Assembly (NCBI GenBank): GCA_944325185.1
Contig: CALUZA010000001.1
Span: 1 to 64,000 of the forward strand
DNA from: Candidatus Gastranaerophilales bacterium
Lineage (GTDB): Bacteria; Cyanobacteriota; Vampirovibrionia; Gastranaerophilales; Gastranaerophilaceae
Direction: 5' to 3'
Length of the DNA stretch: 64,000 bases
Positions 25,004 to 32,869 of this stretch are shown here, piece after piece (position 1 is the stretch's first letter; each line of letters opens with the position of its first letter). The notes beneath the pieces are model-generated. The model saw only the letters and a list, made by a program, of their open reading frames with translations. It had not been told where the DNA came from and did no database searches. The translations under genes and the position numbers were made by a program.

Positions 25004-25846
25004 ATGCAAACAATTCAAGCCGTTATAACAGGCGCAATACAGGGTCTGAGCGAATTTCTGCCGATTTCGAGTTCTGCTCATATTGTTTTTTCTCATGAGT
25101 TGTATGGAATTTTATCCGGCGCTCCTGTTAGTCAAGATGTTAATCAAGAAGAAATATTTTTTGATATTTTAGTTCATTTAGCGACTTTGTTTGCTGTTTT
25201 AATATATTTTTTCAAAGATTTGAAAAATATTTTTTCTGATTTTTCTATTGCAGTAAAAAATAAAGATTATAAAAATGAAAATGTAAAGCTTGTGGCCTAT
25301 ATTGCTCTTTCTGTTGTGATAACGGGCGTTATAGGGTTATTACTGAAAGAAAAAGTTGAATTTTTAACCACAAATCCTCAGATAGTTTGCATTTTGCTTA
25401 TGGGAACAGGTTTTATACTTTTGTTTAGTGAAAAAATGTATAAGGGAAATAAGGACATAAGTTTGAAAAGTGCTATTTGGATTTCAATTGCTCAAGGACT
25501 TGCAGTGTTTCCGGGATTTTCAAGAAGCGGATTGACAATTTCAACTGCTCTTATGAATGGTATGGATAGAGTCAAAGCTGCAAGATTTTCTTTTCTTATG
25601 AGTATTCCTGTGATTTTGCTTGCGAGTTTAGTGTATCCTTTAATGGAGCTTGATTTTAATCAAATTATGACTTTTAATTTGAAAGCCATATTAATAGGTT
25701 CAATTACTTCGTTTGTGGTTGGATATTTTTGTATAAAATATTTTATGAAGCTTTTGGGAAAAATAAGTTTAAGAAGTTTTGGTTACTATTGTTTGGTTGT
25801 ATCTGTTGTGATGTTTTTTGTATTTCAATTCTTTTATCATCAATAA
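25004..25846 (+). CDS. uppP: Undecaprenyl-diphosphatase UppP (BacA)
   Basis: 280 residues from the ATG at 25004, preceded by AAAGGGG; an in-frame TTG at 24980 lies inside queD. An integral membrane protein of several helices, with both family signatures: GAIQGLSEFLPISSSAH (~10-26) and FPGFSRSGLTIS (~165-176). It recycles the lipid carrier for peptidoglycan and surface glycans by dephosphorylating undecaprenyl diphosphate. The last 104 bases overlap the convergent nucleotidase gene. Confidence 0.95.
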   Translation: MQTIQAVITGAIQGLSEFLPISSSAHIVFSHELYGILSGAPVSQDVNQEEIFFDILVHLATLFAVLIYFFKDLKNIFSDFSIAVKNKDYKNENVKLVAYIALSVVITGVIGLLLKEKVEFLTTNPQIVCILLMGTGFILLFSEKMYKGNKDISLKSAIWISIAQGLAVFPGFSRSGLTISTALMNGMDRVKAARFSFLMSIPVILLASLVYPLMELDFNQIMTFNLKAILIGSITSFVVGYFCIKYFMKLLGKISLRSFGYYCLVVSVVMFFVFQFFYHQ

Positions 25847-27320
25847 ATTTTAAACCATCTTTTTTATCTAATTTTTTAATATGGTTTATAAATGTTAAAT
25901 CCTTGTCAAAATCAAAGTTTTCAACTTCATATTGTGGGAACAATTCCGGATATTCTCCATCTTTTTGTGAAATAAAGTCATCACATGCAACACTGTAGAT
26001 TATATCCTTGGATGGGTTATTTATATCAATGGGCGTTTTTTTGCCGTCGTTTTCAATAAAGCTTGCTTCAAGTAAATTTCCTTTGTCGTCTGCTTTATAT
26101 GAAAGCCCGCTTGTTACTATTATTCCGGGTACGCCGTCTTTATTTGAGAACGTTCTATTTAATGCTGCTTTTATTGCATCTATTAATTGTTTTTGACTTA
26201 TTTTGGTTTTTATAAGTTTATTTTTCATAGGGGTTGATTCAACAACATCCTTTTCGGTTAATTTACCTATTCTTGGAACTTTTCTTGTGTTTGCAGAATT
26301 TATAAGAGCTATCTGAGTTCCAAGTTCGCTTTTCATTGCATCTACCATTGCATTTGTCCATGCGCAAGGCGCGATTCTTCTATTTTGCGGCATTGGTTCA
26401 ATTTCTGAAATTGTTGCAATTTGCGGACTTTTTCCTGTAAATTTTTCTTTTATATATTCAAGTATTGGAGATTTTTCAAGATGCAAGCTTGATTTCAAGG
26501 TATTTTGTACGGTTTTTAGAATACCTTTTTCATCAAATTCTACATTGAGTATGCCGTAATATTTGCCGTTTTCTCCGGCTTGAACTATTAAGACGGGTTC
26601 ACCTGATTTTGATTTGACTATATTTTCATTATTTTTTGCACCTTCAACAACGGTATGTGTGTGACCGCCTACGATGATGTCGACGCCGTCAAGATTTCTT
26701 GCGTATTCTTTATCTTTCTCGTATCCACTATGTGATAATAAAATAATTTTGTCTATTTTTTGTGCTTTTAAGCTATCAATTTCTTTTTGTAAGGCTGCTA
26801 TGGTTTGTTCAAAATCGGCAACTGAAATATCTTTTTGGACTTCTTTTTTGGTGCAGGTTTTAAAGTCAATAGGCATTGTTCCTATAAAACCGTATTTAAT
26901 GCCGTTTTGTTCTTTTATAATTGATTTTTTAATTACACCTTCAAGAGGGTTGTCTTTTGACAATACTGCGTTTGTTGCTACGAATTGGACTTTTTTGTCT
27001 TTGATTATATCGTATAAGCCTTTGCTTTTGCCGTCAATTTCGTGGTTTCCTATTGCAGAAAGGTCGACTCCCATAAAGTTTTGCATTAAATCAATAATAA
27101 AAGCATTTTTTTGAGTATCGCCTCCTGAGTAATTATCGCCTGCGGATAAAACAAAAGAATCAGTGTTGTTGTTAAGATTTTTTCTTTTGAATTCTTTTGC
27201 AGCATGGGCAACACCTGCTATTTGATCAGAGTTTCCATGGGTATCATTATAGTAGAAAATACTTAATTTTCTTGTGTTTGTAGGTTGTGTTGTCGGATTA
27301 TAATTAATTGCATTTATCAT
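25743..27320 (-). CDS. 5'-nucleotidase / 2',3'-cyclic phosphodiesterase-like metallophosphatase
   Basis: 525 residues. Metallophosphoesterase motifs in order: YYNDTHGNSD (~24), LSAGDNYSGG (~60), AIGNHEID (~90), LLSHSGYEKD (~195) and VGGHTHT (~220). The C-terminal 5_nucleotid_C domain spans ~290-480. Relatives are normally exported, but no signal peptide is seen: the N-terminus is Asn/Thr-rich (MINAINYNPTTQPTNTR). The last ~30 residues are Gln/Asn-rich. The 3' end overlaps uppP by 104 bases, which is unusually long for convergent genes. Confidence 0.88.
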   Translation of the reverse strand: MINAINYNPTTQPTNTRKLSIFYYNDTHGNSDQIAGVAHAAKEFKRKNLNNNTDSFVLSAGDNYSGGDTQKNAFIIDLMQNFMGVDLSAIGNHEIDGKSKGLYDIIKDKKVQFVATNAVLSKDNPLEGVIKKSIIKEQNGIKYGFIGTMPIDFKTCTKKEVQKDISVADFEQTIAALQKEIDSLKAQKIDKIILLSHSGYEKDKEYARNLDGVDIIVGGHTHTVVEGAKNNENIVKSKSGEPVLIVQAGENGKYYGILNVEFDEKGILKTVQNTLKSSLHLEKSPILEYIKEKFTGKSPQIATISEIEPMPQNRRIAPCAWTNAMVDAMKSELGTQIALINSANTRKVPRIGKLTEKDVVESTPMKNKLIKTKISQKQLIDAIKAALNRTFSNKDGVPGIIVTSGLSYKADDKGNLLEASFIENDGKKTPIDINNPSKDIIYSVACDDFISQKDGEYPELFPQYEVENFDFDKDLTFINHIKKLDKKDGLKFIDDKRIEIQKTSQQIQPNNSNQNFLNLFFPKAS

Positions 27321-27440
27321 AATATGATAAAACCGTTGAACAAAAAAAATTGTCCTAATAAAAATATTTAGTTTATAAGGTTGATTTAATTGTATTTGAC
27401 TTTAATTATACTTTAAACAAGTATTCTTGTGGGAGATTTT

Positions 27441-28334
27441 ATGCCAATCAGTTCAAAAAAGAAGATAAATGAAAAGAAAACTGCACTTGAGGTTGTAAAA
27501 CCTGTAAAAACTAAACCATATAATGATATTGATTTAAATAATTGGAAATTATATGAAAATGTAAAAACAGGCACTTGGTGGGAATTTTCTTCTCGTGAAA
27601 AAACAGGCGGACACAGCTATGACTATCACGGAAATTATATTCCGCAAATTGCAACACAGCTTTTGACCAGATATACAAAGAAAAATGATATAGTTTTGGA
27701 TTTGTTTTTTGGTTCGGGAACAACCGGTATTGAAGCAAAAAATATGCAAAGAAGATGTATCGGAGTTGAATTGAAACAGGATATGGTTGATTATGTTTCA
27801 AGTAAGTTTTCAAAAAAAGAGCTAGTTGTTGATGTTAATATTATTCAAGGCGATAGTACTTCTTTGGAAACAAAAGAAAAAATTAAAGCAAGACTTGATA
27901 TTATGGGTCGTAAGAATGCTCAATTTTTAGTTTTACACCCGCCTTATGATGATATAATCAAGTTTTCAAATAAAAAAGAGGACTTATCAAATTGTGCAAC
28001 GACCGAAGAATTTTATGATTTATTTAAAAAAGTTGCGCAAAACGGTTATGACTTATTAGAAGAAAATCGTTTTGCAGCGCTTATAATCGGGGATAAATAT
28101 TCAAATAGCAGATATGTTTCTTTGGGTTTCGAGTGTCAAAGAAGAATGGAAGAGCTTGGTTTTGTTACAAAAGCGGTAATTGTAAAAAACATAACAGGTA
28201 ACGAAAAAGCAAAGGGCAAAAATGCAAATCTTTGGAGATACAGAGCTTTATCAGGCGGATTCAATATATTTGAACATGAATATATTATGATTTTTCAAAA
28301 AACTAAGTTGAAAAAAATTAAAGAAAAAGTTTAG
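27441..28334 (+). CDS. Orphan DNA methyltransferase (N6-adenine or N4-cytosine type)
   Basis: 297 residues from the ATG at 27441; GGGAG 5 bases upstream decides against the in-frame GTG at 27429. SAM motif I LDLFFGSGTTGIEA (~85) precedes catalytic motif IV, here LHPPYDDIIKFS (~170), i.e. HPPY in place of the usual D/N/S-PPY. An HGNYIPQIATQLL segment before motif I is common in this methyltransferase group. No restriction enzyme gene is adjacent, so it is an orphan, perhaps regulatory. Ends in a clear terminator. Confidence 0.85.
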   Translation: MPISSKKKINEKKTALEVVKPVKTKPYNDIDLNNWKLYENVKTGTWWEFSSREKTGGHSYDYHGNYIPQIATQLLTRYTKKNDIVLDLFFGSGTTGIEAKNMQRRCIGVELKQDMVDYVSSKFSKKELVVDVNIIQGDSTSLETKEKIKARLDIMGRKNAQFLVLHPPYDDIIKFSNKKEDLSNCATTEEFYDLFKKVAQNGYDLLEENRFAALIIGDKYSNSRYVSLGFECQRRMEELGFVTKAVIVKNITGNEKAKGKNANLWRYRALSGGFNIFEHEYIMIFQKTKLKKIKEKV

Positions 28335-28354
28335 GCAATAAATGAGAATACATA

Positions 28355-28385
28355 AGGCTGCATATTGCAGCCTTTCTTTTATTTA
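28355..28385 (+). terminator. Rho-independent terminator of the DNA methyltransferase gene
   Basis: AAGGCTGCA (28355-28363), TAT, TGCAGCCTT (28367-28375), then TCTTTTATTT. It overlaps the stop of the convergent emrB-like gene. Confidence 0.85.
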
Positions 28386-29935
28386 TTTGCTTTTTTAATT
28401 CCTTTGATAAATAAAATAAGAGGAATAATTGCAAGGCAGGCTATTGCGCAAAATTCAAACGTATCTCTAAAAGCTCCCATATTTGCTTGTTGTAGCATTT
28501 GTTTGTAGAGCATAGTTTGTGCCATATATTTTGCACTTATAGGATTACAGAATGCTTGAAATGTTCCGCTGTAGGCATTTAGTCTTTCTATAAAATTATC
28601 ATTCAACATTGTTAGATGATCTACAAGAAAACTCTGATGTGCTTGTGCTTTTCTTGAGATAAGTGTTGTAACAATTGATGTACCTATTGCTCCGCCCAGA
28701 TTTTTTAGAAGATTTTGCACTCCCGAAGCATTTGTCATTTGCTCATTGCTTAATGTCATTGTAGAAAGGGTTATAATTGGAATCATACACATTGCCATAC
28801 CGACACCCATAATAAAATTCGGAATTGCAATGCTTAGGGTTGAAATTTGCAGGTTTAATTCGCATAACATAAAACCTGATATGCTCAAAAGGCTCATTCC
28901 GATTGTAACCAGTAATTTGTTATTTATTTTGCTTCCTATTGTTCCTATAAAAATTACTGTTGATAGTGCGCCTATTCCTCTGGGCATCATTGCAAGCCCT
29001 GAAAGATAAGCGTCATATCCCATTAAACCCTGCAAAAATTGAGGTAAAATTGCAAGAGAGGCTAAAAGCACCCCTTGCATTACAATTTGCATGAGTGTTC
29101 CAAAGAAGAAATTACCATCTTTAAATACACTTAAATCTATTAAAGAATCTTTTTTGGTTGCTTGGATATAGAAAAACCATACTGCAAAAAGTACTGCAAA
29201 AAATGTCATCCAACATACCCATGTTGAGCCAAACCAGTCTGCATCATTACCTTTATCTAAGACAATTTGCATACAAGTCAACCAGCCTATAAGCATAAAA
29301 AAGCCCATGCCATCGATTGAAACATGTTCTTGTTTTCTTGCATAAGGCGGATCTTCTATGCATTCTTTTGCAAGATATACAGCTAGAATTCCGACAGGAA
29401 TATTTATAAAATATATAAAAGGCCAAGACCAATTTGTCGTTATCCAGCCGCCTAAAACAGGTCCTATAATTGGCGCTATAACAACAACAAGTCCAAACAT
29501 TGCCATTGATTGAGCTCTTTTTTCAAGCGGAAATAATTCTAAGTTCATTGCTTGCGCAAGAGGTAAAAGTGCTCCACCTCCAAAACCTTGCAATATTCTT
29601 GTAATTACCATCATTGGTAGAGAGTGGGCAATTCCGCACAAAAAGGATGAAACGGTAAAAATTATTATACTTAAAATGAAGAAATTTTTTCTTCCTAACA
29701 ATTTACAAAAGAAATCTACGGAAGGAATTACAATTCCTGAAGCAATTAAATAACTCGTTAAAATCCATGTGCTTTCTTGTCTTGAAACACTGAAACTTCC
29801 TGCCATATATGGAAGCGCAACATTTGCAATTGTTTCATCCAAAACAAACATAAATGCAGCGACCATAAGAGGTATACAAGTTACCCAGGGGTTATGTTTG
29901 GGTTTCCATTCGTTTGCTTCTGCTTCTTTTGCCAT
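28379..29935 (-). CDS. emrB: DHA2-family multidrug efflux transporter (EmrB-like)
   Basis: 518 residues, about 14 membrane helices. MFS DHA2 motifs: LDETIANVALPYMAGSF (helix 1, motif D1), GRKNFFILS and motif C GPVLGGWITTNWSWPFIYFI. Pairs with the membrane-fusion protein encoded one base upstream (EmrA) and presumably a TolC-like outer-membrane channel, here the divergent gene at 31514. Proton-driven export of hydrophobic compounds is expected; the substrate is unknown. Confidence 0.93.
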   Translation of the reverse strand: MAKEAEANEWKPKHNPWVTCIPLMVAAFMFVLDETIANVALPYMAGSFSVSRQESTWILTSYLIASGIVIPSVDFFCKLLGRKNFFILSIIIFTVSSFLCGIAHSLPMMVITRILQGFGGGALLPLAQAMNLELFPLEKRAQSMAMFGLVVVIAPIIGPVLGGWITTNWSWPFIYFINIPVGILAVYLAKECIEDPPYARKQEHVSIDGMGFFMLIGWLTCMQIVLDKGNDADWFGSTWVCWMTFFAVLFAVWFFYIQATKKDSLIDLSVFKDGNFFFGTLMQIVMQGVLLASLAILPQFLQGLMGYDAYLSGLAMMPRGIGALSTVIFIGTIGSKINNKLLVTIGMSLLSISGFMLCELNLQISTLSIAIPNFIMGVGMAMCMIPIITLSTMTLSNEQMTNASGVQNLLKNLGGAIGTSIVTTLISRKAQAHQSFLVDHLTMLNDNFIERLNAYSGTFQAFCNPISAKYMAQTMLYKQMLQQANMGAFRDTFEFCAIACLAIIPLILFIKGIKKANK

Positions 29936-29936
29936 T

Positions 29937-30920
29937 TTATTTTACTTTCACTTTGGGAACGACACTCATACCTGAAACAATATTATATTTGCTTGAATCA
30001 ATAGGTTCATCAAATACGATTTTAACAGGTATTCTCTGAACTATTTTAACAAATGAGCCTACGGCATTTTCAGGCGGGAAAAGGCTTGATTTTGCACCGG
30101 ATGCTTTTTGTATAGAGTCAACTTTTCCTTTGAATTTTACATGCGGGTATGCATCAACTTTTATGGAAACGCTTTGTCCGGGGCGCATTTGTCCCACTTG
30201 GTTTTCTTTAAAGTTGGCAACAATCCATATCTTATCCGGTACAATCGCAAATAAAGGTCCGCCTGCAGAAACAAAACTGCCTTTTTCAATACGTCTGTTT
30301 GTAACAACTCCCGTATTGGGTGCAATTACATTTGTATATTCAAGATTTAATCTTGCTTGTTCCATGATGGCTGCTAAAGATTTTAAATCTGCGTCTGCAA
30401 CATTTGTGCCGTTTGCAAATATGTTTTCTTTTGCTTTTGTTTGGTTTGCAAGCACATTATCGTAATTTGTTTGAGCATTATCTAATGTTTGTTTTGAAAC
30501 CGCGCCTTCTTTGTATAAGGCTTTGTATCTTTCTAAATCTGTTTTTGCAAGTTTAATTTGTGAATCAACTGATTTTAGAGTTGCTTTTGCATTTTTTTGG
30601 TTAAATAAAGCTTTTTCATAATTTGCTTTTGCTTGTTCATATTGAGCTTTATACATTTCATCATCAATTTTTGCAACCAAATCCCCTTCTTTTACATGCA
30701 TATTGTCTTTTACATAACTTTCAATAATATGCCCTGAAACTTTTGGGGTAACTTGAATTATGTCTGCTTCAACATAGGCATCATCTGTTGATTGATAGTG
30801 GCTTTCATGGAATAAGTAAAGACTTGTTAAAAGCGCTACAATAATTGCAATGGGAATTAAAAATTTTCTTTTTTTAATTTTTTTATGTTCATTTTCTTTT
30901 GTTTGTTCGCTATCAGCCAT
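29937..30920 (-). CDS. emrA: HlyD-family membrane fusion protein (EmrA-like)
   Basis: 327 residues. A basic cytosolic start (HKKIKKRKF) leads into one membrane helix FLIPIAIIVALLTSLYLF, then a biotinyl-lipoyl half (STDDAYVEADIIQVTPKVSG), a coiled-coil hairpin (~95-200), the second lipoyl half (NTGVVTNRRIEKGSFVSAG) and a beta-barrel. Links the inner-membrane pump to the outer-membrane channel across the periplasm. AGGAG before the ATG; between marR-like and emrB-like genes. Confidence 0.93.
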   Translation of the reverse strand: MADSEQTKENEHKKIKKRKFLIPIAIIVALLTSLYLFHESHYQSTDDAYVEADIIQVTPKVSGHIIESYVKDNMHVKEGDLVAKIDDEMYKAQYEQAKANYEKALFNQKNAKATLKSVDSQIKLAKTDLERYKALYKEGAVSKQTLDNAQTNYDNVLANQTKAKENIFANGTNVADADLKSLAAIMEQARLNLEYTNVIAPNTGVVTNRRIEKGSFVSAGGPLFAIVPDKIWIVANFKENQVGQMRPGQSVSIKVDAYPHVKFKGKVDSIQKASGAKSSLFPPENAVGSFVKIVQRIPVKIVFDEPIDSSKYNIVSGMSVVPKVKVK

Positions 30921-30929
30921 AAAATTCTC

Positions 30930-31385
30930 CTATATATTTGTTTTTATTATTTTTCCAACTATTTTTTTAAGATGTTTCAGAACTTCAGATGTTTGATTAA
31001 TTGTGTCTTCGCTTAATTCTTTGCGCATTTTTTGTGATAATGGCAATAGAATTGTTCTAACTTTTTCATTAATTTCTATCCCTTTTCCTGTTAAGGTAAG
31101 GATTTTTGCGGGATGATTGTTTTTTGTTGTTAATTTTATTTCGATAAGACCTTTTTCTTTAAGAGAATTTACAAGTTTTCCTGTACCGGCTCTATCTTTT
31201 AAAATTACTCTTGCTAAATCTCTTTGACAGCAATCTTTCGTTTCTGCAATAATTGACAGAGCAAGATGTTCCATTGCATTTACTCCAAGATTAAGTTCTT
31301 TAAAGAATTGCTCAAAAATTACATGGAAATATCTTGCGCAAGAATTTATATGATAAAAAATTGAATCTTCGTATTTTAATTTCAT
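30930..31385 (-). CDS. MarR-family transcriptional regulator
   Basis: 151 residues with a winged HTH: CCQRDLARVILKDRAGTGKLVNSL (recognition region ~60-80) followed by the wing LIEIKLTTKNNHPAKI. MarR proteins dimerise and release DNA when they bind phenolic or hydrophobic compounds. First gene of the emrAB operon, nine bases before emrA; a palindrome at 31445-31462 lies upstream. Likely represses its own operon and perhaps the divergent channel gene. Confidence 0.9.
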   Translation of the reverse strand: MKLKYEDSIFYHINSCARYFHVIFEQFFKELNLGVNAMEHLALSIIAETKDCCQRDLARVILKDRAGTGKLVNSLKEKGLIEIKLTTKNNHPAKILTLTGKGIEINEKVRTILLPLSQKMRKELSEDTINQTSEVLKHLKKIVGKIIKTNI

Positions 31386-31444
31386 AGTTTCCTTTATATT
31401 TATTAAAGATTTTTTGTAAATCCTAAATATGTTGTATAAATTAC

Positions 31445-31462
31445 ATGTTGCTTTTGCAACAT
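31445..31462. promoter_or_regulatory. Palindromic operator candidate in the marR/tolC divergent promoter region
   Basis: ATGTTGC (31445-31451), TTTT, GCAACAT (31456-31462). The self-complementary hexamer TTGCAA (31454-31459) can serve as -35 in both directions: plus TCTACT at 31477-31482, minus TACAAC at 31436-31431, each at 17 bases. Confidence 0.6.
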
Positions 31463-31513
31463 TAATATGCTAACATTCTACTGTAAAAAATGCAATAGAA
31501 TTTTGAGGAAACT

Positions 31514-32869
31514 ATGAAAAAGCTTCAAGCATTAGTCTTATTAACAACATTTATATTTTGTTTTATGATAAATCCTGCATTTGCGATTTTGGAAAGCAAA
31601 TCAAAAACCATGCCGCAAACTGCAATTTTGGATTATATAAATTTTGATTGGTGGAAAAGACTTGACGATCCTTGTCTTGAAAAATATATAGTTAGCGCAA
31701 TTAATAATAATAATGATATTAAAACCGCTGCTCTAAAAATTGAGCAAGCAAAGTTAAATGTTCTGTCAACCAGAGCAGGACAATTGCCTATCGTTAGTGC
31801 AGGCGGTTCGCCAATGCTTCTTAAAATGCCTAATTCAACAAAGACAGATGGCTCTTTTGCACTTCCAATAATGGCAAGTTACGAATTAGATTTGTTTGGT
31901 AAAAATTGGGATAAAACAAAATCATCTAAAAAAATCCTTGAAGGAACGGTTTATCAGGTACAAAGCTCAGATATAGCTGTTGTTTCTATGGTTGCAACAA
32001 CTTATTATAATATAGTTAATCTTGATAAAATAATTGAAATACAAGAAAAACTTGTATCTGACAGAGAAGAAATATACAAATTAATGAAATTATCGAACGA
32101 TGAAGGAATAGTTTCAACATCTGATTTGATATTAGCTGAAAAGGCTTATGTTTTAGCTAAAAATGATTTATTGGACTATAAAAAATCAAGACAAAATGCT
32201 TTGAATGCTCTTGCTGTCCTTATTGGTGATAGTCCTAATAATATTAATGAATATCAAAGAAGTTCTTTAGATGAATTGGGAATTGATTTTGAAATTCCAA
32301 ATGAAATTTCTTCGGATATAATTGTTAACCGTCCTGATTATAAGGCCTTAGAAAAGCAGCTTGAGGCTGCAGGAATTGATATTCGTGTTGCAAAGAAAGA
32401 ATTTTTGCCAACGATAAATATTTTAGGACTTTTAACTTTTATTGCTTCATCTTCAATGGGCTCAATGAGTTGGAGCAATAGCCTGGGGCTTCTTGGGGCA
32501 AGTGCTGATTTGCCTTTATTTACCGGTTTTGTTAGAATTGCTAATTTGAAATTAAACAAAAACAAATATGAACAATTGTTGCAAAATTATCAAAAAACTA
32601 ATTTAACTGCAATTCAAGAGGTTAATGATTCATTATATAATTTAAAATCTGATAATGAAAAACTTTTAAATAATATAAAAGCGTATGATATTCAAAATCG
32701 TGATTATGATTATGCAAAAGCTAAATATCAAAAAGGTGTAATATCAAAGCTCGATTTATTGCAACAGCGTGAAAATTTGTTATATATGCAAAAATTATTA
32801 GCTCAATCAAAAACAAGTTGTTATATAGATAAGATAAGCCTATATAAAACCACGGGTGCTAAGATTTAG
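31514..32869 (+). CDS. TolC-like outer membrane efflux protein
   Basis: 451 residues, GAGGAAA before the ATG. Signal peptide MKKLQALVLLTTFIFCFMIN...AFA (no lipobox Cys). Two OEP repeats with long helices: NNNDIKTAALKIEQAKLNV (~70) and the second-half equivalent RPDYKALEKQLEAAGIDIRV (~275). This fold forms the trimeric outer-membrane/periplasmic tunnel, so the cell has an outer membrane. Divergent from marR-emrA-emrB, which it presumably completes as a tripartite pump. Its 3' end overlaps the convergent gene by 4 bases. Confidence 0.92.
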   Translation: MKKLQALVLLTTFIFCFMINPAFAILESKSKTMPQTAILDYINFDWWKRLDDPCLEKYIVSAINNNNDIKTAALKIEQAKLNVLSTRAGQLPIVSAGGSPMLLKMPNSTKTDGSFALPIMASYELDLFGKNWDKTKSSKKILEGTVYQVQSSDIAVVSMVATTYYNIVNLDKIIEIQEKLVSDREEIYKLMKLSNDEGIVSTSDLILAEKAYVLAKNDLLDYKKSRQNALNALAVLIGDSPNNINEYQRSSLDELGIDFEIPNEISSDIIVNRPDYKALEKQLEAAGIDIRVAKKEFLPTINILGLLTFIASSSMGSMSWSNSLGLLGASADLPLFTGFVRIANLKLNKNKYEQLLQNYQKTNLTAIQEVNDSLYNLKSDNEKLLNNIKAYDIQNRDYDYAKAKYQKGVISKLDLLQQRENLLYMQKLLAQSKTSCYIDKISLYKTTGAKI

